Of a stretch of DNA of 55,978 nt, positions 33,046 through 41,322 are shown piece after piece. Both the position numbers and the translations under genes were made by a program. Positions within the stretch are counted from its first letter, which is position 1. Every line of letters begins with the position of its first letter. The notes beneath the pieces are model-generated. The model did not search any database, was not told the DNA's origin, and saw nothing but the letters and a program-made list of their open reading frames with translations. The stretch is from Christensenella sp. UBA4247 (GTDB taxonomy: Bacteria; Bacillota; Clostridia; Christensenellales; CAG-1252): the NCBI GenBank assembly GCA_002395405.1, contig DGWX01000024.1, forward strand, positions 1 through 55,978, written 5' to 3'.

Positions 33046-33750
33046 ATGACCGGTTATAAAAGAGTTATCATTAAAATTTCTGGTGAAGCGCTCGGTGGCG
33101 ATCAAGGATTCGGACTTTCGCCCGAAACAATCGAACGCATTGTTTCGGATATTATCGAAGTTAAAAAGCAGGGCGTTGAAGTCGGAATCGTCGTCGGAGG
33201 GGGCAACTTCTGGCGCGGCGGAAAAGCAAAACATATGTCTGATCGCGCAACCGCCGATCATATGGGTATGCTTGCGACCGTTATGAATGCGCTTGCGCTT
33301 CAAGACGCTTTCGAGCGAGCAGGAGCTGAAACGCGCGTTATGACCGCATTGACGATTACGCGCGTTGCGGAACCTTATATCCAAAGGAAAGCGATCAACC
33401 ACCTGAAAAAAGGTAGGATCGTGATCTTTGCCTGTGGAACGGGTAACCCTTATTTTACTACGGATACCGCCGCCGTTCTTCGTGCGGCCGAGATTTCGGC
33501 AAACGCGATCCTTCTTGCGAAAAACGTGGATGGCGTTTACGATTCCGATCCCAAAATCAATCCGAATGCGAAAAAGTTCGATGAACTCAATTATCTTGAC
33601 CTTTTGAGCAACCATCTCGGAGTTATGGACTATACAGCCGCGTCGCTTTGTATGGATAACAAGATCCCGCTTATCGTTTTCGGACTGAAAGACGAAGGCA
33701 GTATTTTGAAAGCGGTTCAGGGTAAAAAGATCGGAACCTTGATCCAATAA
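33046..33750 (+). CDS. pyrH: UMP kinase PyrH
   Basis: A 234-residue bacterial UMP kinase of the amino acid kinase fold, which phosphorylates UMP to UDP. RVIIKISGEALGGDQGFGL, IVVGGGNFWRG and FACGTGNPYFTTDTAA are the nucleotide and UMP-binding segments, and KNVDGVYDSDPKINPNA is the late signature. TAGGAG precedes the ATG. Confidence 0.98.
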   Translation: MTGYKRVIIKISGEALGGDQGFGLSPETIERIVSDIIEVKKQGVEVGIVVGGGNFWRGGKAKHMSDRATADHMGMLATVMNALALQDAFERAGAETRVMTALTITRVAEPYIQRKAINHLKKGRIVIFACGTGNPYFTTDTAAVLRAAEISANAILLAKNVDGVYDSDPKINPNAKKFDELNYLDLLSNHLGVMDYTAASLCMDNKIPLIVFGLKDEGSILKAVQGKKIGTLIQ

Positions 33751-33759
33751 GGCGATATC

Positions 33760-33788
33760 TTGATTTGATTGCCAAAATATGGTAAAAT
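33760..33788 (+). promoter_or_regulatory. Sigma-A promoter for frr-uppS-cdsA-dxr-rseP-ispG
   Basis: TTGATT (33760-33765), 17 bases, TAAAAT (33783-33788). A leader of about 20 bases holds GGGAG before ATG 33817. Confidence 0.6.
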
Positions 33789-33816
33789 AATAAATTATGG
33801 AACGGGAGTAAAAAAT

Positions 33817-34392
33817 ATGTCATACGATATAATGGAAGTTTTAGAGCTTTTGGATTCGTACGAGAGCTCGCTGAAAAAGGCGGTTGATTCTTATAAAACG
33901 CACATTTTGAATATCAGAGCCGGAAGGGCGAATCCTCATATCCTCGATAAAGTTATGGTGGATTATTACGGAACCCCCACGCCTCTCAATCAAATGGGCA
34001 GCATTTCCGTCCCGGAAGCGAAAATGATCGTAGTTTCTATTTGGGATAACAGCGCATTAAAAGCCGCTGAAAAGGCAATAATCGACGCGAACGTAGGTAT
34101 TACGCCGAACAACGATGGCAAGGTTATTCGTCTCGTTTTCCCGGATTTGACGGAAGAGCGCCGTCAAGCGCTTGTAAAAGAGCTTAAACAAACTACCGAG
34201 AACGCGAAAGTTGCTTTGCGCAATCATAGGCGCGATGCAAACGAAGGTCTCAAAAAGCTCAAAAAAGATTCGCTGATCACGGAAGATGACGTTAAGTCTC
34301 TCGAGAAAGACGTGGATAAAATCTTGAATGATTACACGGCGGAGATCGATAAAGCCTTCAAGGAAAAGGAAAGCGAAATTTTGAGCGTATAA
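33817..34392 (+). CDS. frr: Ribosome recycling factor
   Basis: RRF (191 residues), which splits post-termination ribosomes together with EF-G. ILNIRAGRANPHILDKVMVDYYGTPTPL and IRLVFPDLTEERRQALVKELKQ are diagnostic. ATG 33817 has GGGAG upstream and gives the normal length; the longer frame from 33769 runs through the promoter. Confidence 0.98.
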   Translation: MSYDIMEVLELLDSYESSLKKAVDSYKTHILNIRAGRANPHILDKVMVDYYGTPTPLNQMGSISVPEAKMIVVSIWDNSALKAAEKAIIDANVGITPNNDGKVIRLVFPDLTEERRQALVKELKQTTENAKVALRNHRRDANEGLKKLKKDSLITEDDVKSLEKDVDKILNDYTAEIDKAFKEKESEILSV

Positions 34393-34403
34393 TCGGAGGT
34401 TGA

Positions 34404-35099
34404 ATGATTCCCGAGCATATAGCTTTTATCATGGATGGAAACGGCAGGTGGGCGGAACGCCGCCATTTGCCGAGAAAGTACGGGCATAAAATGGGAACGG
34501 AGGCCTTGAAACGCACGATTCGAAATTGTGCGGAGATCGGGGTGAAATTCGTTACGTTTTATGCTTTTTCTACCGAAAATTGGAATCGTCCGAAAGATGA
34601 AGTTGACTATCTTTTCGATATGTTCAGACGCTTTTTTGACGAGATCGATCAATATCGTGATAAAAGTTATAGGATCGTTTTTATCGGAAATCTTTCGGAA
34701 CTTCCTACCGACGTTTCCGAGAACGCGCTTCGCATTATGAAAGAAACGGAAGGGAATACCGGTCTGACGATTCTGATCGGAATGAATTACGGGAGCTGGG
34801 AAGAAATAACACAGGCAGTGAATCGATTGCTTTCGAAAGGGATCACTTCGGTTACGAAAGAGCAGATCGCCGAGGAACTCTATACGAAAGTCGCGCCTTT
34901 TCCCGATCTCGTTATACGAACGGGTGGAGAGGTTCGCCTCAGTAACTTCCTCTTACTGCAAAGCGCGTATGCCGAACTCCTTTTTACTAAGGTTTTATGG
35001 CCCGATTTTAACAAAAAAACATTGATCAAATGTATCGAAGAGTTCGAATCACGCTCTCGCAAGTTCGGTGGCTTGGAGGACAAAAATGCTAAAACGTAA
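34404..35099 (+). CDS. uppS: Undecaprenyl diphosphate synthase UppS
   Basis: A 231-residue cis-prenyltransferase that makes the C55 lipid carrier used by MraY. IAFIMDGNGRWAERR holds the catalytic aspartate, FYAFSTENWNRP and RTGGEVRLSNFLLLQSAYAEL are the family signatures. GGAGG precedes ATG 34404. It overlaps cdsA by 14 bases. Confidence 0.98.
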   Translation: MIPEHIAFIMDGNGRWAERRHLPRKYGHKMGTEALKRTIRNCAEIGVKFVTFYAFSTENWNRPKDEVDYLFDMFRRFFDEIDQYRDKSYRIVFIGNLSELPTDVSENALRIMKETEGNTGLTILIGMNYGSWEEITQAVNRLLSKGITSVTKEQIAEELYTKVAPFPDLVIRTGGEVRLSNFLLLQSAYAELLFTKVLWPDFNKKTLIKCIEEFESRSRKFGGLEDKNAKT

Positions 35100-35955
35100 C
35101 GTTACTGCGATCGTACTCATCGCAATTGCGCTTTTCTTTCTTTTGTATCTTCGTACGATCCATATCGCGTTCGCCGACGTTCTTTTTGTTTCTTTTATGG
35201 GAATAGGCTGTTTCGAGATGATTTCGGTAGGGAAAAAGAGCGGCTTTAACGCGATGCCGATCTCGCTCTTTGTGTACGGAGCGCTGTTCTATCCCGCTTT
35301 TTGGTTCTTTGGCGGAGTAGGGATCCTTGCGGCTTTTTCCGCGTCGATCATCGTTTTACTTGCCGATTTTGTGATCGAGCGTAAAAAATATGAATTAAAA
35401 GATGTATTATATACGCTTCTCGTTTTGATCTATCCTCTTCTTTTATGCTCGCTGTTTATTCTGATCAATCGCGATTACGGGAATTTACTCGCGATCTTTT
35501 ATATTCTTTTCGTTACTCTTTTTTCGGACGCTTTTGCGCTTTTTTCCGGAATGCTTTTCGGTAAAAAGAAGCTGATCGAAGACGTCAGCCCGAAAAAAAC
35601 CGTTGCCGGCGCTTACGGTGCATATTTCGGAGGTTTGCTCGGCGCAACCGTCGTTTTGCTCCTTTTTGACGTTTTTCGCGTCTTTGACGCCTTTCCGAAC
35701 GTTGGATTGACTCGCATTTTTGATCATATTTATGTTTCTGTTCCCGTATATTTGGTTTTTGCCTTGATTTGTACGACGCTTGCCGTATTCGGAGACCTTG
35801 CGGCGTCTCATTTGAAACGTAAAATGAGCATAAAGGATTTCGGAAAGATTTTTCCGGGGCATGGAGGGGTCATGGATCGACTTGACAGCCTCTTGTTTGT
35901 CGCGCCTGCCGTTTTTATCTTTTTCGTTATCTATAACGGAGTCGTTGCCTTATGA
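35086..35955 (+). CDS. cdsA: Phosphatidate cytidylyltransferase CdsA
   Basis: A polytopic membrane enzyme of 289 residues that makes CDP-diacylglycerol. About eight membrane helices are visible. The signature near the C-terminus is KDFGKIFPGHGGVMDRLDSLLF, with SDAFALFSGMLFGKKKLIEDVSPKKTVAG upstream. GGAGGA (35075-35080) fixes ATG 35086. It overlaps dxr by four bases. Confidence 0.97.
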   Translation: MLKRNVTAIVLIAIALFFLLYLRTIHIAFADVLFVSFMGIGCFEMISVGKKSGFNAMPISLFVYGALFYPAFWFFGGVGILAAFSASIIVLLADFVIERKKYELKDVLYTLLVLIYPLLLCSLFILINRDYGNLLAIFYILFVTLFSDAFALFSGMLFGKKKLIEDVSPKKTVAGAYGAYFGGLLGATVVLLLFDVFRVFDAFPNVGLTRIFDHIYVSVPVYLVFALICTTLAVFGDLAASHLKRKMSIKDFGKIFPGHGGVMDRLDSLLFVAPAVFIFFVIYNGVVAL

Positions 35956-37094
35956 AAAAGATCGCGATTCTCGGAATTACCGGTTCGATCGGCGGACAAG
36001 CCGTTAGCGTTATTCGCGAAAGCGCAGGCGAATATAGAATAACGCTCGCTTCCGCTCACAGCGATAAAAAGAATTTGATTCGACTTGCGGAAGAATTCCG
36101 CATTCCGGTTCTTTGCTATTCGGGAGCGGATGCCTTCTCTGCGAAGGATCTCAGTTATCCGTGCCTTGTTTTTCAAGGGGAAGACGCGCTTGAAAGGGGC
36201 GCGAAAGAGGCGGAATACGATGTTTTTCTGAATTCCGTGGTCGGAATTTCGGCATTAAAACCGACTTTGATCGCGCTTGAAAAAGGCGCTCGAATCGCTC
36301 TATCGAATAAAGAAATGCTCGTTTGCGGCGGAGAATTCGTCATGAAACGAGCTAAGGAACTCAATTCGGAAATTATCCCCGTGGATAGCGAGCATTCCGC
36401 GATCTTCCAATGCTTGCAATCCGGTAAAAAACAAGACGTGGATACTTTGATCATTACGTCTAGCGGCGGAGCTTTTCGCGACGTTCCGATCAGCGAGATC
36501 GATTCGATCGATCCTTTGCATTCCTTGGATCATCCAAATTGGAATATGGGGAAAAAGATCACGGTCGATTGCGCAACGATGGTAAACAAAGGCTTTGAAG
36601 TCATCGAGGCGATGCATTTGTTCCAAATTCCGATCGATAGGATCGAAACGGTATTACACCGTGAATCCATCGTGCATTCGATGGTTCGTTTCCAAGACGG
36701 ATCGGTCGTGGCGGAGCTTGCGGAACCCGATATGCGACTTCCCATTGCTTACGCCTTTTCATACCCGGATCGCCATAAAACGCCGGTAAAAAGGCTCCCC
36801 TTGGAAATGAATCTTTCTTTTTCCCGGATCGATCCGGACCGATATCCTTGTTTTTATCTCGCGCGTGAGATCGCAAAGAAGGGCGGACTTTCCGGTGCAT
36901 GTTTTATGAGCGCAGACGAAGTTCTCGTTCCGTTATACTTGCAAAAAAAGATCAAGTTTTCCGACATTTATCGCTCTCTTGCGTCCGTTTGCTCGCATTT
37001 TTCCGATCTTGGCGGCGAGTATTCGTTGCAAGACGTTTTTTACATAAACGAAGAAGTTAAAAAATATACTGAAAGCATGTGGGGTAAAGTATGA
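35952..37094 (+). CDS. dxr: 1-deoxy-D-xylulose 5-phosphate reductoisomerase
   Basis: DXR (380 residues), the second step of the MEP isoprenoid pathway; with ispG here it supplies precursors for UppS. ILGITGSIGGQAVSVI binds NADPH, ALSNKEMLVCGG and PVDSEHSAIFQCL are substrate and metal motifs, and SSGGAFRD and HPNWNMGKKITVDCATMVNKG follow. Both ends overlap neighbours by four bases (ATGA). Confidence 0.99.
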   Translation: MKKIAILGITGSIGGQAVSVIRESAGEYRITLASAHSDKKNLIRLAEEFRIPVLCYSGADAFSAKDLSYPCLVFQGEDALERGAKEAEYDVFLNSVVGISALKPTLIALEKGARIALSNKEMLVCGGEFVMKRAKELNSEIIPVDSEHSAIFQCLQSGKKQDVDTLIITSSGGAFRDVPISEIDSIDPLHSLDHPNWNMGKKITVDCATMVNKGFEVIEAMHLFQIPIDRIETVLHRESIVHSMVRFQDGSVVAELAEPDMRLPIAYAFSYPDRHKTPVKRLPLEMNLSFSRIDPDRYPCFYLAREIAKKGGLSGACFMSADEVLVPLYLQKKIKFSDIYRSLASVCSHFSDLGGEYSLQDVFYINEEVKKYTESMWGKV

Positions 37095-38194
37095 TCCTTT
37101 GTGCAATGAGTAAAGCGGCGGAAATTGTTCTATCGATCCTGATTGCGATCATCGCGTTGATGGTTATGATCACGGTTCACGAATCGGGGCATTACCTTGT
37201 CGGAAAACTCTTAAAATTTAAAATCAACGAGTTTGCGATCGGATTCGGTCCCAAACTCTTTTCGCGTAAAAACAAAAAAACAGGTGAAGTTTTTTCCATT
37301 CGGGCGGTTCCGCTCGGAGGCTTTTGCGCATTCGAAGGTGAAGATTCCGATAGCGCCGTAGAAGGATCTTTCAATAGCCAAAAACCTTGGAAAAGGATCC
37401 TCGTTTTGCTTGCCGGCGTAACGTTTAACTTTGTTTCCGCCGTTTTGATTCTGACGATCCTTTTTTCCACTTACGGCTATACGCTTCCGAAAGTCGTTTC
37501 GCTGAATGAAGCTTCCGGTGCCGTGATCCAAAACTTCGAAGAAGGAGATGTGCTCTATCAAGTAAACGGAAAAAACGTGTATTCCGTCATAGATACGAAT
37601 GTTTCTTCTTTGCTTTCGAAAAGCGGAGAAGAAGCGACGGTTACCGTTATAAGAAACGGTAAAAAGACGGATATTTCCGTTTATAAGGGTGATTTTGTAT
37701 CCAAGGTAAAAGACGAGAACGGAGAAGAAAAATCGGAAACCTATTACGGGTTCGGTATCAACATCGGATACGATTATTATCGAATGAACGTGTGGGAAGC
37801 TTTTCTCAGAAGTTTTGTTTTCATCGGGCAACTCGTCGTTTTAACTTTCAAAACGATCGGTGGTTTGTTTACGGGTGCGGTCGGATTAAAAGGCTCCGTC
37901 GGAGGGACGGTAACGAGCGTTGCCGCGATGGGAAAAGTAACGATGACTCTCGGATTCCGCGGCGTCCTTTTGATGTTTGGTATCATGAGCGCGAGCGTAG
38001 CGCTAATGAACGCGCTTCCGTTTCCCGCTCTCGACGGGGCGCACGTTGTGTTCGTGTTGATCGAATGGATATTCGGGAAGCCGATCAATCGCAAAGTCGA
38101 AGCGATCATTCATACGGTCGGGATCATTATTCTCTTTGCTTTTGCGATCCTATGCGATATACTGAACTTGGGAACGATCGCGAATTTGTTTTAG
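37091..38194 (+). CDS. rseP: Site-2 zinc metalloprotease RseP/RasP
   Basis: A membrane-embedded protease of 367 residues that cleaves anti-sigma factors and leftover signal peptides. The active site is H30-ESGH34 in the first helix, with a second metal motif in NALPFPALDGAHVV near the C-terminus. One PDZ domain lies between (about 130-210). Four membrane segments are visible. It lies between dxr and ispG, a common firmicute order. Confidence 0.96.
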   Translation: MILCAMSKAAEIVLSILIAIIALMVMITVHESGHYLVGKLLKFKINEFAIGFGPKLFSRKNKKTGEVFSIRAVPLGGFCAFEGEDSDSAVEGSFNSQKPWKRILVLLAGVTFNFVSAVLILTILFSTYGYTLPKVVSLNEASGAVIQNFEEGDVLYQVNGKNVYSVIDTNVSSLLSKSGEEATVTVIRNGKKTDISVYKGDFVSKVKDENGEEKSETYYGFGINIGYDYYRMNVWEAFLRSFVFIGQLVVLTFKTIGGLFTGAVGLKGSVGGTVTSVAAMGKVTMTLGFRGVLLMFGIMSASVALMNALPFPALDGAHVVFVLIEWIFGKPINRKVEAIIHTVGIIILFAFAILCDILNLGTIANLF

Positions 38195-38197
38195 CGT

Positions 38198-39241
38198 ATG
38201 ACGAAAAGTGTAAAGGTAAGAAACGTTTATATCGGCGGGGAAGCGCCGGTGTCCGTTCAATCCATGACGAACACAAAGACTTCGAATGCGGACGAAACTC
38301 TCGCCCAAATCTCCGCATTGCATAATGCCGGTGCCGATATCGTTCGTTTGAGCGTAAACGACGAAGCGGCCGCCAAAGCGATTTCCGTTATTCGTTCGAA
38401 AACCGACGTTCCTCTCGTTGCGGATATTCATTTTGATTACAAACTCGCGATCGCGGCTATTGAAAACGGCGTGGACAAAGTTCGGATCAATCCCTCGAAC
38501 ATCGGATCGGAAAAAGCTGTTCGTGCTGTCGTGGACGCCGCAAAAGCGCATTCGATCCCCATTCGCGTAGGCGTAAACGGCGGATCGCTCGAAAAAGAAT
38601 TGACGAACGCATATGGTTACGGTGCGAAGGCTCTTGCGGAGAGCGCATTGAATAACGTCAAATTACTTGAAAAATTCGGGTTTTACGATATCGTGATCTC
38701 AGCAAAATGTTCTTCCGTTCAAATGAACGTGGAAGCGTATCGTTTGATCCGTAAGGCGAGCGATTATCCTTTACACGTCGGTGTAACCGAAGCGGGTGGC
38801 GGCGAAATCGCGCTTGCAAAATCGTATGCCGGGATCGGCGCGCTTTTACTGGATGGGATCGGAGAAACGATCCGTGTTTCTTTGACGGGTGACCCGGTAA
38901 ACGAAGTTTATGCTGCGGACAACCTTTTGAAAGCGATCGGAAAAAGAAAAAATTTCGTAAACGTTATTTCCTGCCCGACTTGCGCCAGAACCGAAATCGA
39001 CGTTCTTTCTCTTTCCGAAAGGATCAAAGAGCTTACGAAATCCATTACGAAGCCTTACACGGTCGCGGTGATGGGGTGCGTCGTAAACGGAGTGGGGGAA
39101 GGCGCGCACGCAGACGTCGGAGTTGCCGGCGGAAAAGAAAAATCGGCGATCATTAAAGGCGGAAAAATTCTCCAAATCGTTCCGAACGAACGTATCTTGG
39201 ACGTTTTGATGCGTTTTATCGAGGAGGATTGCCGTGACTGA
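38198..39241 (+). CDS. ispG: (E)-4-hydroxy-3-methylbut-2-enyl-diphosphate synthase IspG
   Basis: IspG (347 residues), a [4Fe-4S] enzyme of the MEP pathway. VSVQSMTNTKTSNADETLAQI starts the TIM barrel. The cluster cysteines are in ISCPTCARTEID and MGCVVNGVGEGAHAD. I see no Shine-Dalgarno sequence before ATG 38198; it lies three bases after the rseP stop, so coupling is likely. Confidence 0.98.
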   Translation: MTKSVKVRNVYIGGEAPVSVQSMTNTKTSNADETLAQISALHNAGADIVRLSVNDEAAAKAISVIRSKTDVPLVADIHFDYKLAIAAIENGVDKVRINPSNIGSEKAVRAVVDAAKAHSIPIRVGVNGGSLEKELTNAYGYGAKALAESALNNVKLLEKFGFYDIVISAKCSSVQMNVEAYRLIRKASDYPLHVGVTEAGGGEIALAKSYAGIGALLLDGIGETIRVSLTGDPVNEVYAADNLLKAIGKRKNFVNVISCPTCARTEIDVLSLSERIKELTKSITKPYTVAVMGCVVNGVGEGAHADVGVAGGKEKSAIIKGGKILQIVPNERILDVLMRFIEEDCRD

Positions 39242-40703
39242 CATTTTGACGCTTCTTTCTAATGAGTTTGACGGCAAATATTCTTATTTGCGCCTCGGAA
39301 AAGTCGATATTTCGCCTTCGGATAAACGTGCGAATATCGTATTTTTAATGCCGGAGGACGTATTTGATTATTCCTTCAATTCAAAGGACGTGGAATGTAT
39401 CAAAGAAACGGTAAAAAAGGCTCTGGGCGGGGCTTACTCCGTTTATTGTAAATTTGAAAAAATCATTGTAACGGAAGAGAATTTCAAGTCTTCGTTTATC
39501 GAATTTATGGAGAAATTTTTTCCGTTGATCAGTGCAAACACGGATTTTTCGCGCGTCAAGGTCAGGATAGAAGACAAATTATACGTAGATTTTCCGATCG
39601 CCGAAAATTTGCACCGATACATGGAAACGGTCTCTTTTGAAAATCGGTTGAAATCTTTCATTTCGGAAAAATTCGCTTTTGAATCGGAGATCACCTTTAA
39701 CATCGTCGCGGACGACGATCTTGAAATCAAAAACGAAACCGTCGCTCGCCAGCGATACGGAAGAACCGTTCAAGTTACGAACAAAAAGAGCATTTTCGGA
39801 AAGGAGAGCGAGCTTTTGTCTCCCGCGGTACATATCGCAACGCTCAAAGGAGAAGGGCAAGACGTAGTTTGTTGCGGAAAAGTGTCTTTCTTAAAGTATT
39901 ACACGCGAGACGAAAGTAAACGTGTGGAGGGTAAACGCTTTTATACGCATTATTATACGTTCAGTATCAGCGATACGACGGGTTTTCTCAACGTCTTTGT
40001 AAATATAGACGGGGAAATCCCTCTTTTGCAAAATGGGGTGGACGTTGTTTGTCGAGGCAGAGTAAACAGTCGTGATGATAAATCTTCATTCAGTATGTAT
40101 GCGCGCTCGATCGCGCTTTGTACCGTACCTTATGCGTTGATCCACGAACAAACGAAACCGTTATCGCCCCCTGAACATTATACGGTTTTGGAGCCGAAAC
40201 AGTATGAGGAAGAGATATACAGTCAAATTCGATTCGATATGGGTGATCCGATCCAAAAGAGCGCGTCACCTTCCGTTGCTCCGACCGTAACCGTTGCGAT
40301 CAGAGCCATCAAAACCGAACGAGCTTTCGTCCCTTACGAGATCGCAATGGTGTCATTGGAAGGGTCGAAGATCCGCGAATACGTTCATTCCTATTTGAAA
40401 GTCGCCTTTACCGAAAAAAGCGATAGGGCGGCTTTTGCAAATGAGAAAGGGTATGCTTCTCCTCGTCTTTCCACGATCATTCCCGATCTTATTAAGTTTG
40501 CTTCCGGAAAAATTCTCGTTGCCGTTAATCCTCAGTTCGTATTGGATCTTCTGAATCAAACCGCAAAACCTCTTCGTTATTTGTTTGACAATGAATCTCG
40601 ATCGGTTTCGTCTTATTCCGCAAACGGCGACGAAGCGCGAAAGGAGAGCGCGCTCGAAGAGGCGATCAATATTGCAAAAGGCATTCTTTCTTCCGAGAAT
40701 TAG
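39234..40703 (+). CDS. Truncated PolC-like protein: N-terminal region, OB fold and inactive exonuclease-like domain
   Basis: A 489-residue protein at the place of polC (ispG-polC-rimP-nusA in relatives). Residues 1 to about 200 resemble the PolC N-terminal domain, and about 205-310 fit its OB fold (VVCCGKVSFLKYYTRD..., FSISDTTGFLNVFV). About 350-485 resemble the PolC DEDDh exonuclease, but VFDVETTG is replaced by AIRAIKTE (R357, I359) and AHNASFD by AVNPQFV (V436); the late H...D motif is also absent. The PHP and polymerase domains, about 1000 residues, are missing. The frame is intact and starts at GTG 39234 with GAGGAGG six bases upstream. Enzyme activity is unlikely; a scaffold or clamp-loader-interacting role is speculation. 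A full PolC must be elsewhere or replaced. Confidence 0.75.
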   Translation: MTDILTLLSNEFDGKYSYLRLGKVDISPSDKRANIVFLMPEDVFDYSFNSKDVECIKETVKKALGGAYSVYCKFEKIIVTEENFKSSFIEFMEKFFPLISANTDFSRVKVRIEDKLYVDFPIAENLHRYMETVSFENRLKSFISEKFAFESEITFNIVADDDLEIKNETVARQRYGRTVQVTNKKSIFGKESELLSPAVHIATLKGEGQDVVCCGKVSFLKYYTRDESKRVEGKRFYTHYYTFSISDTTGFLNVFVNIDGEIPLLQNGVDVVCRGRVNSRDDKSSFSMYARSIALCTVPYALIHEQTKPLSPPEHYTVLEPKQYEEEIYSQIRFDMGDPIQKSASPSVAPTVTVAIRAIKTERAFVPYEIAMVSLEGSKIREYVHSYLKVAFTEKSDRAAFANEKGYASPRLSTIIPDLIKFASGKILVAVNPQFVLDLLNQTAKPLRYLFDNESRSVSSYSANGDEARKESALEEAINIAKGILSSEN

Positions 40704-40741
40704 GCGGCAAAAGTCAAAGCCGAAAAAAGTGAATAAATCGC

Positions 40742-40770
40742 TTGTATAAAAGTATTCTCTATGTTATAAT
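40742..40770 (+). promoter_or_regulatory. Sigma-A promoter for the rimP-nusA-infB operon
   Basis: TTGTAT (40742-40747), 17 bases, TATAAT (40765-40770) preceded by TGT (extended -10). Start near 40777; the leader is about 76 bases. Confidence 0.85.
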
Positions 40771-40796
40771 AATATGCGTAAAGGTGCTTTTTTCGT

Positions 40797-40824
40797 AAAA
40801 GTGGGCTTGATCGGCTCACTTTTT
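40797..40824 (+). promoter_or_regulatory. Candidate transcription attenuator in the rimP-nusA leader
   Basis: AAAAGTGGGC (40797-40806) pairs with GCTCACTTTT (40814-40823), one G-T pair, seven-base loop, ending in TTTTT. It resembles an intrinsic terminator inside the leader, before the rimP start. GCTTTTTT upstream (40786-40793) and CACTTTTT downstream (40836-40843) could pair with the same AAAAGTG arm. NusA controls its own operon by leader termination in Bacillus. Confidence 0.5.
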
Positions 40825-40852
40825 AATTTAGATGGCACTTTTTCGGAGGAAT

Positions 40853-41314
40853 ATGTCCGTTAAAGAAAGCGTTTCGGAACTCGTTGAACCGATTTTAACT
40901 TCTCTCGGATACGAGCTTGTTGAAGTTACTTACAAAAAGCAGCACGACAGTATGCACTTGACCGTTTTTATCGATACCGATAAACCGGGCGGCATCAGTT
41001 TGGACGATACGGAGATCGTAGCAAACGCGATCGATCAACCGATCGATGAATTGGATCCGACAGCGGGTGCACCTTACGTTTTGAACGTTTCTTCTCCCGG
41101 ACTTGACCGCCCTTTGAAATCCGAAAAGGATTATCAAAGAAAGATCGGAACGGAGATCGAAGTATCGCTTTATGCCCCGATCAAAGGCTTGAAAAGGCAT
41201 GTGGGCGTGCTTAAAAAATACAATGACGGAAAAATATCGCTGGAAGAAAAAGAAGGCGATTTGGAAATATCAATTAAAGATATTGCGGTGGCGAAGCCCT
41301 ATATCACATTTTAG
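40853..41314 (+). CDS. rimP: Ribosome maturation factor RimP
   Basis: RimP (153 residues), needed for 30S subunit maturation. LTSLGYELVEVTYKKQ, VNVSSPGLDRPLKSEKDYQRKIG and the C-terminal SH3-like part match the family. CGGAGGA before ATG 40853 sets the start; the ATG at 40832 would add MALFRRN and has no ribosome binding site. Confidence 0.96.
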   Translation: MSVKESVSELVEPILTSLGYELVEVTYKKQHDSMHLTVFIDTDKPGGISLDDTEIVANAIDQPIDELDPTAGAPYVLNVSSPGLDRPLKSEKDYQRKIGTEIEVSLYAPIKGLKRHVGVLKKYNDGKISLEEKEGDLEISIKDIAVAKPYITF

Positions 41315-41322
41315 GAGGAAAT

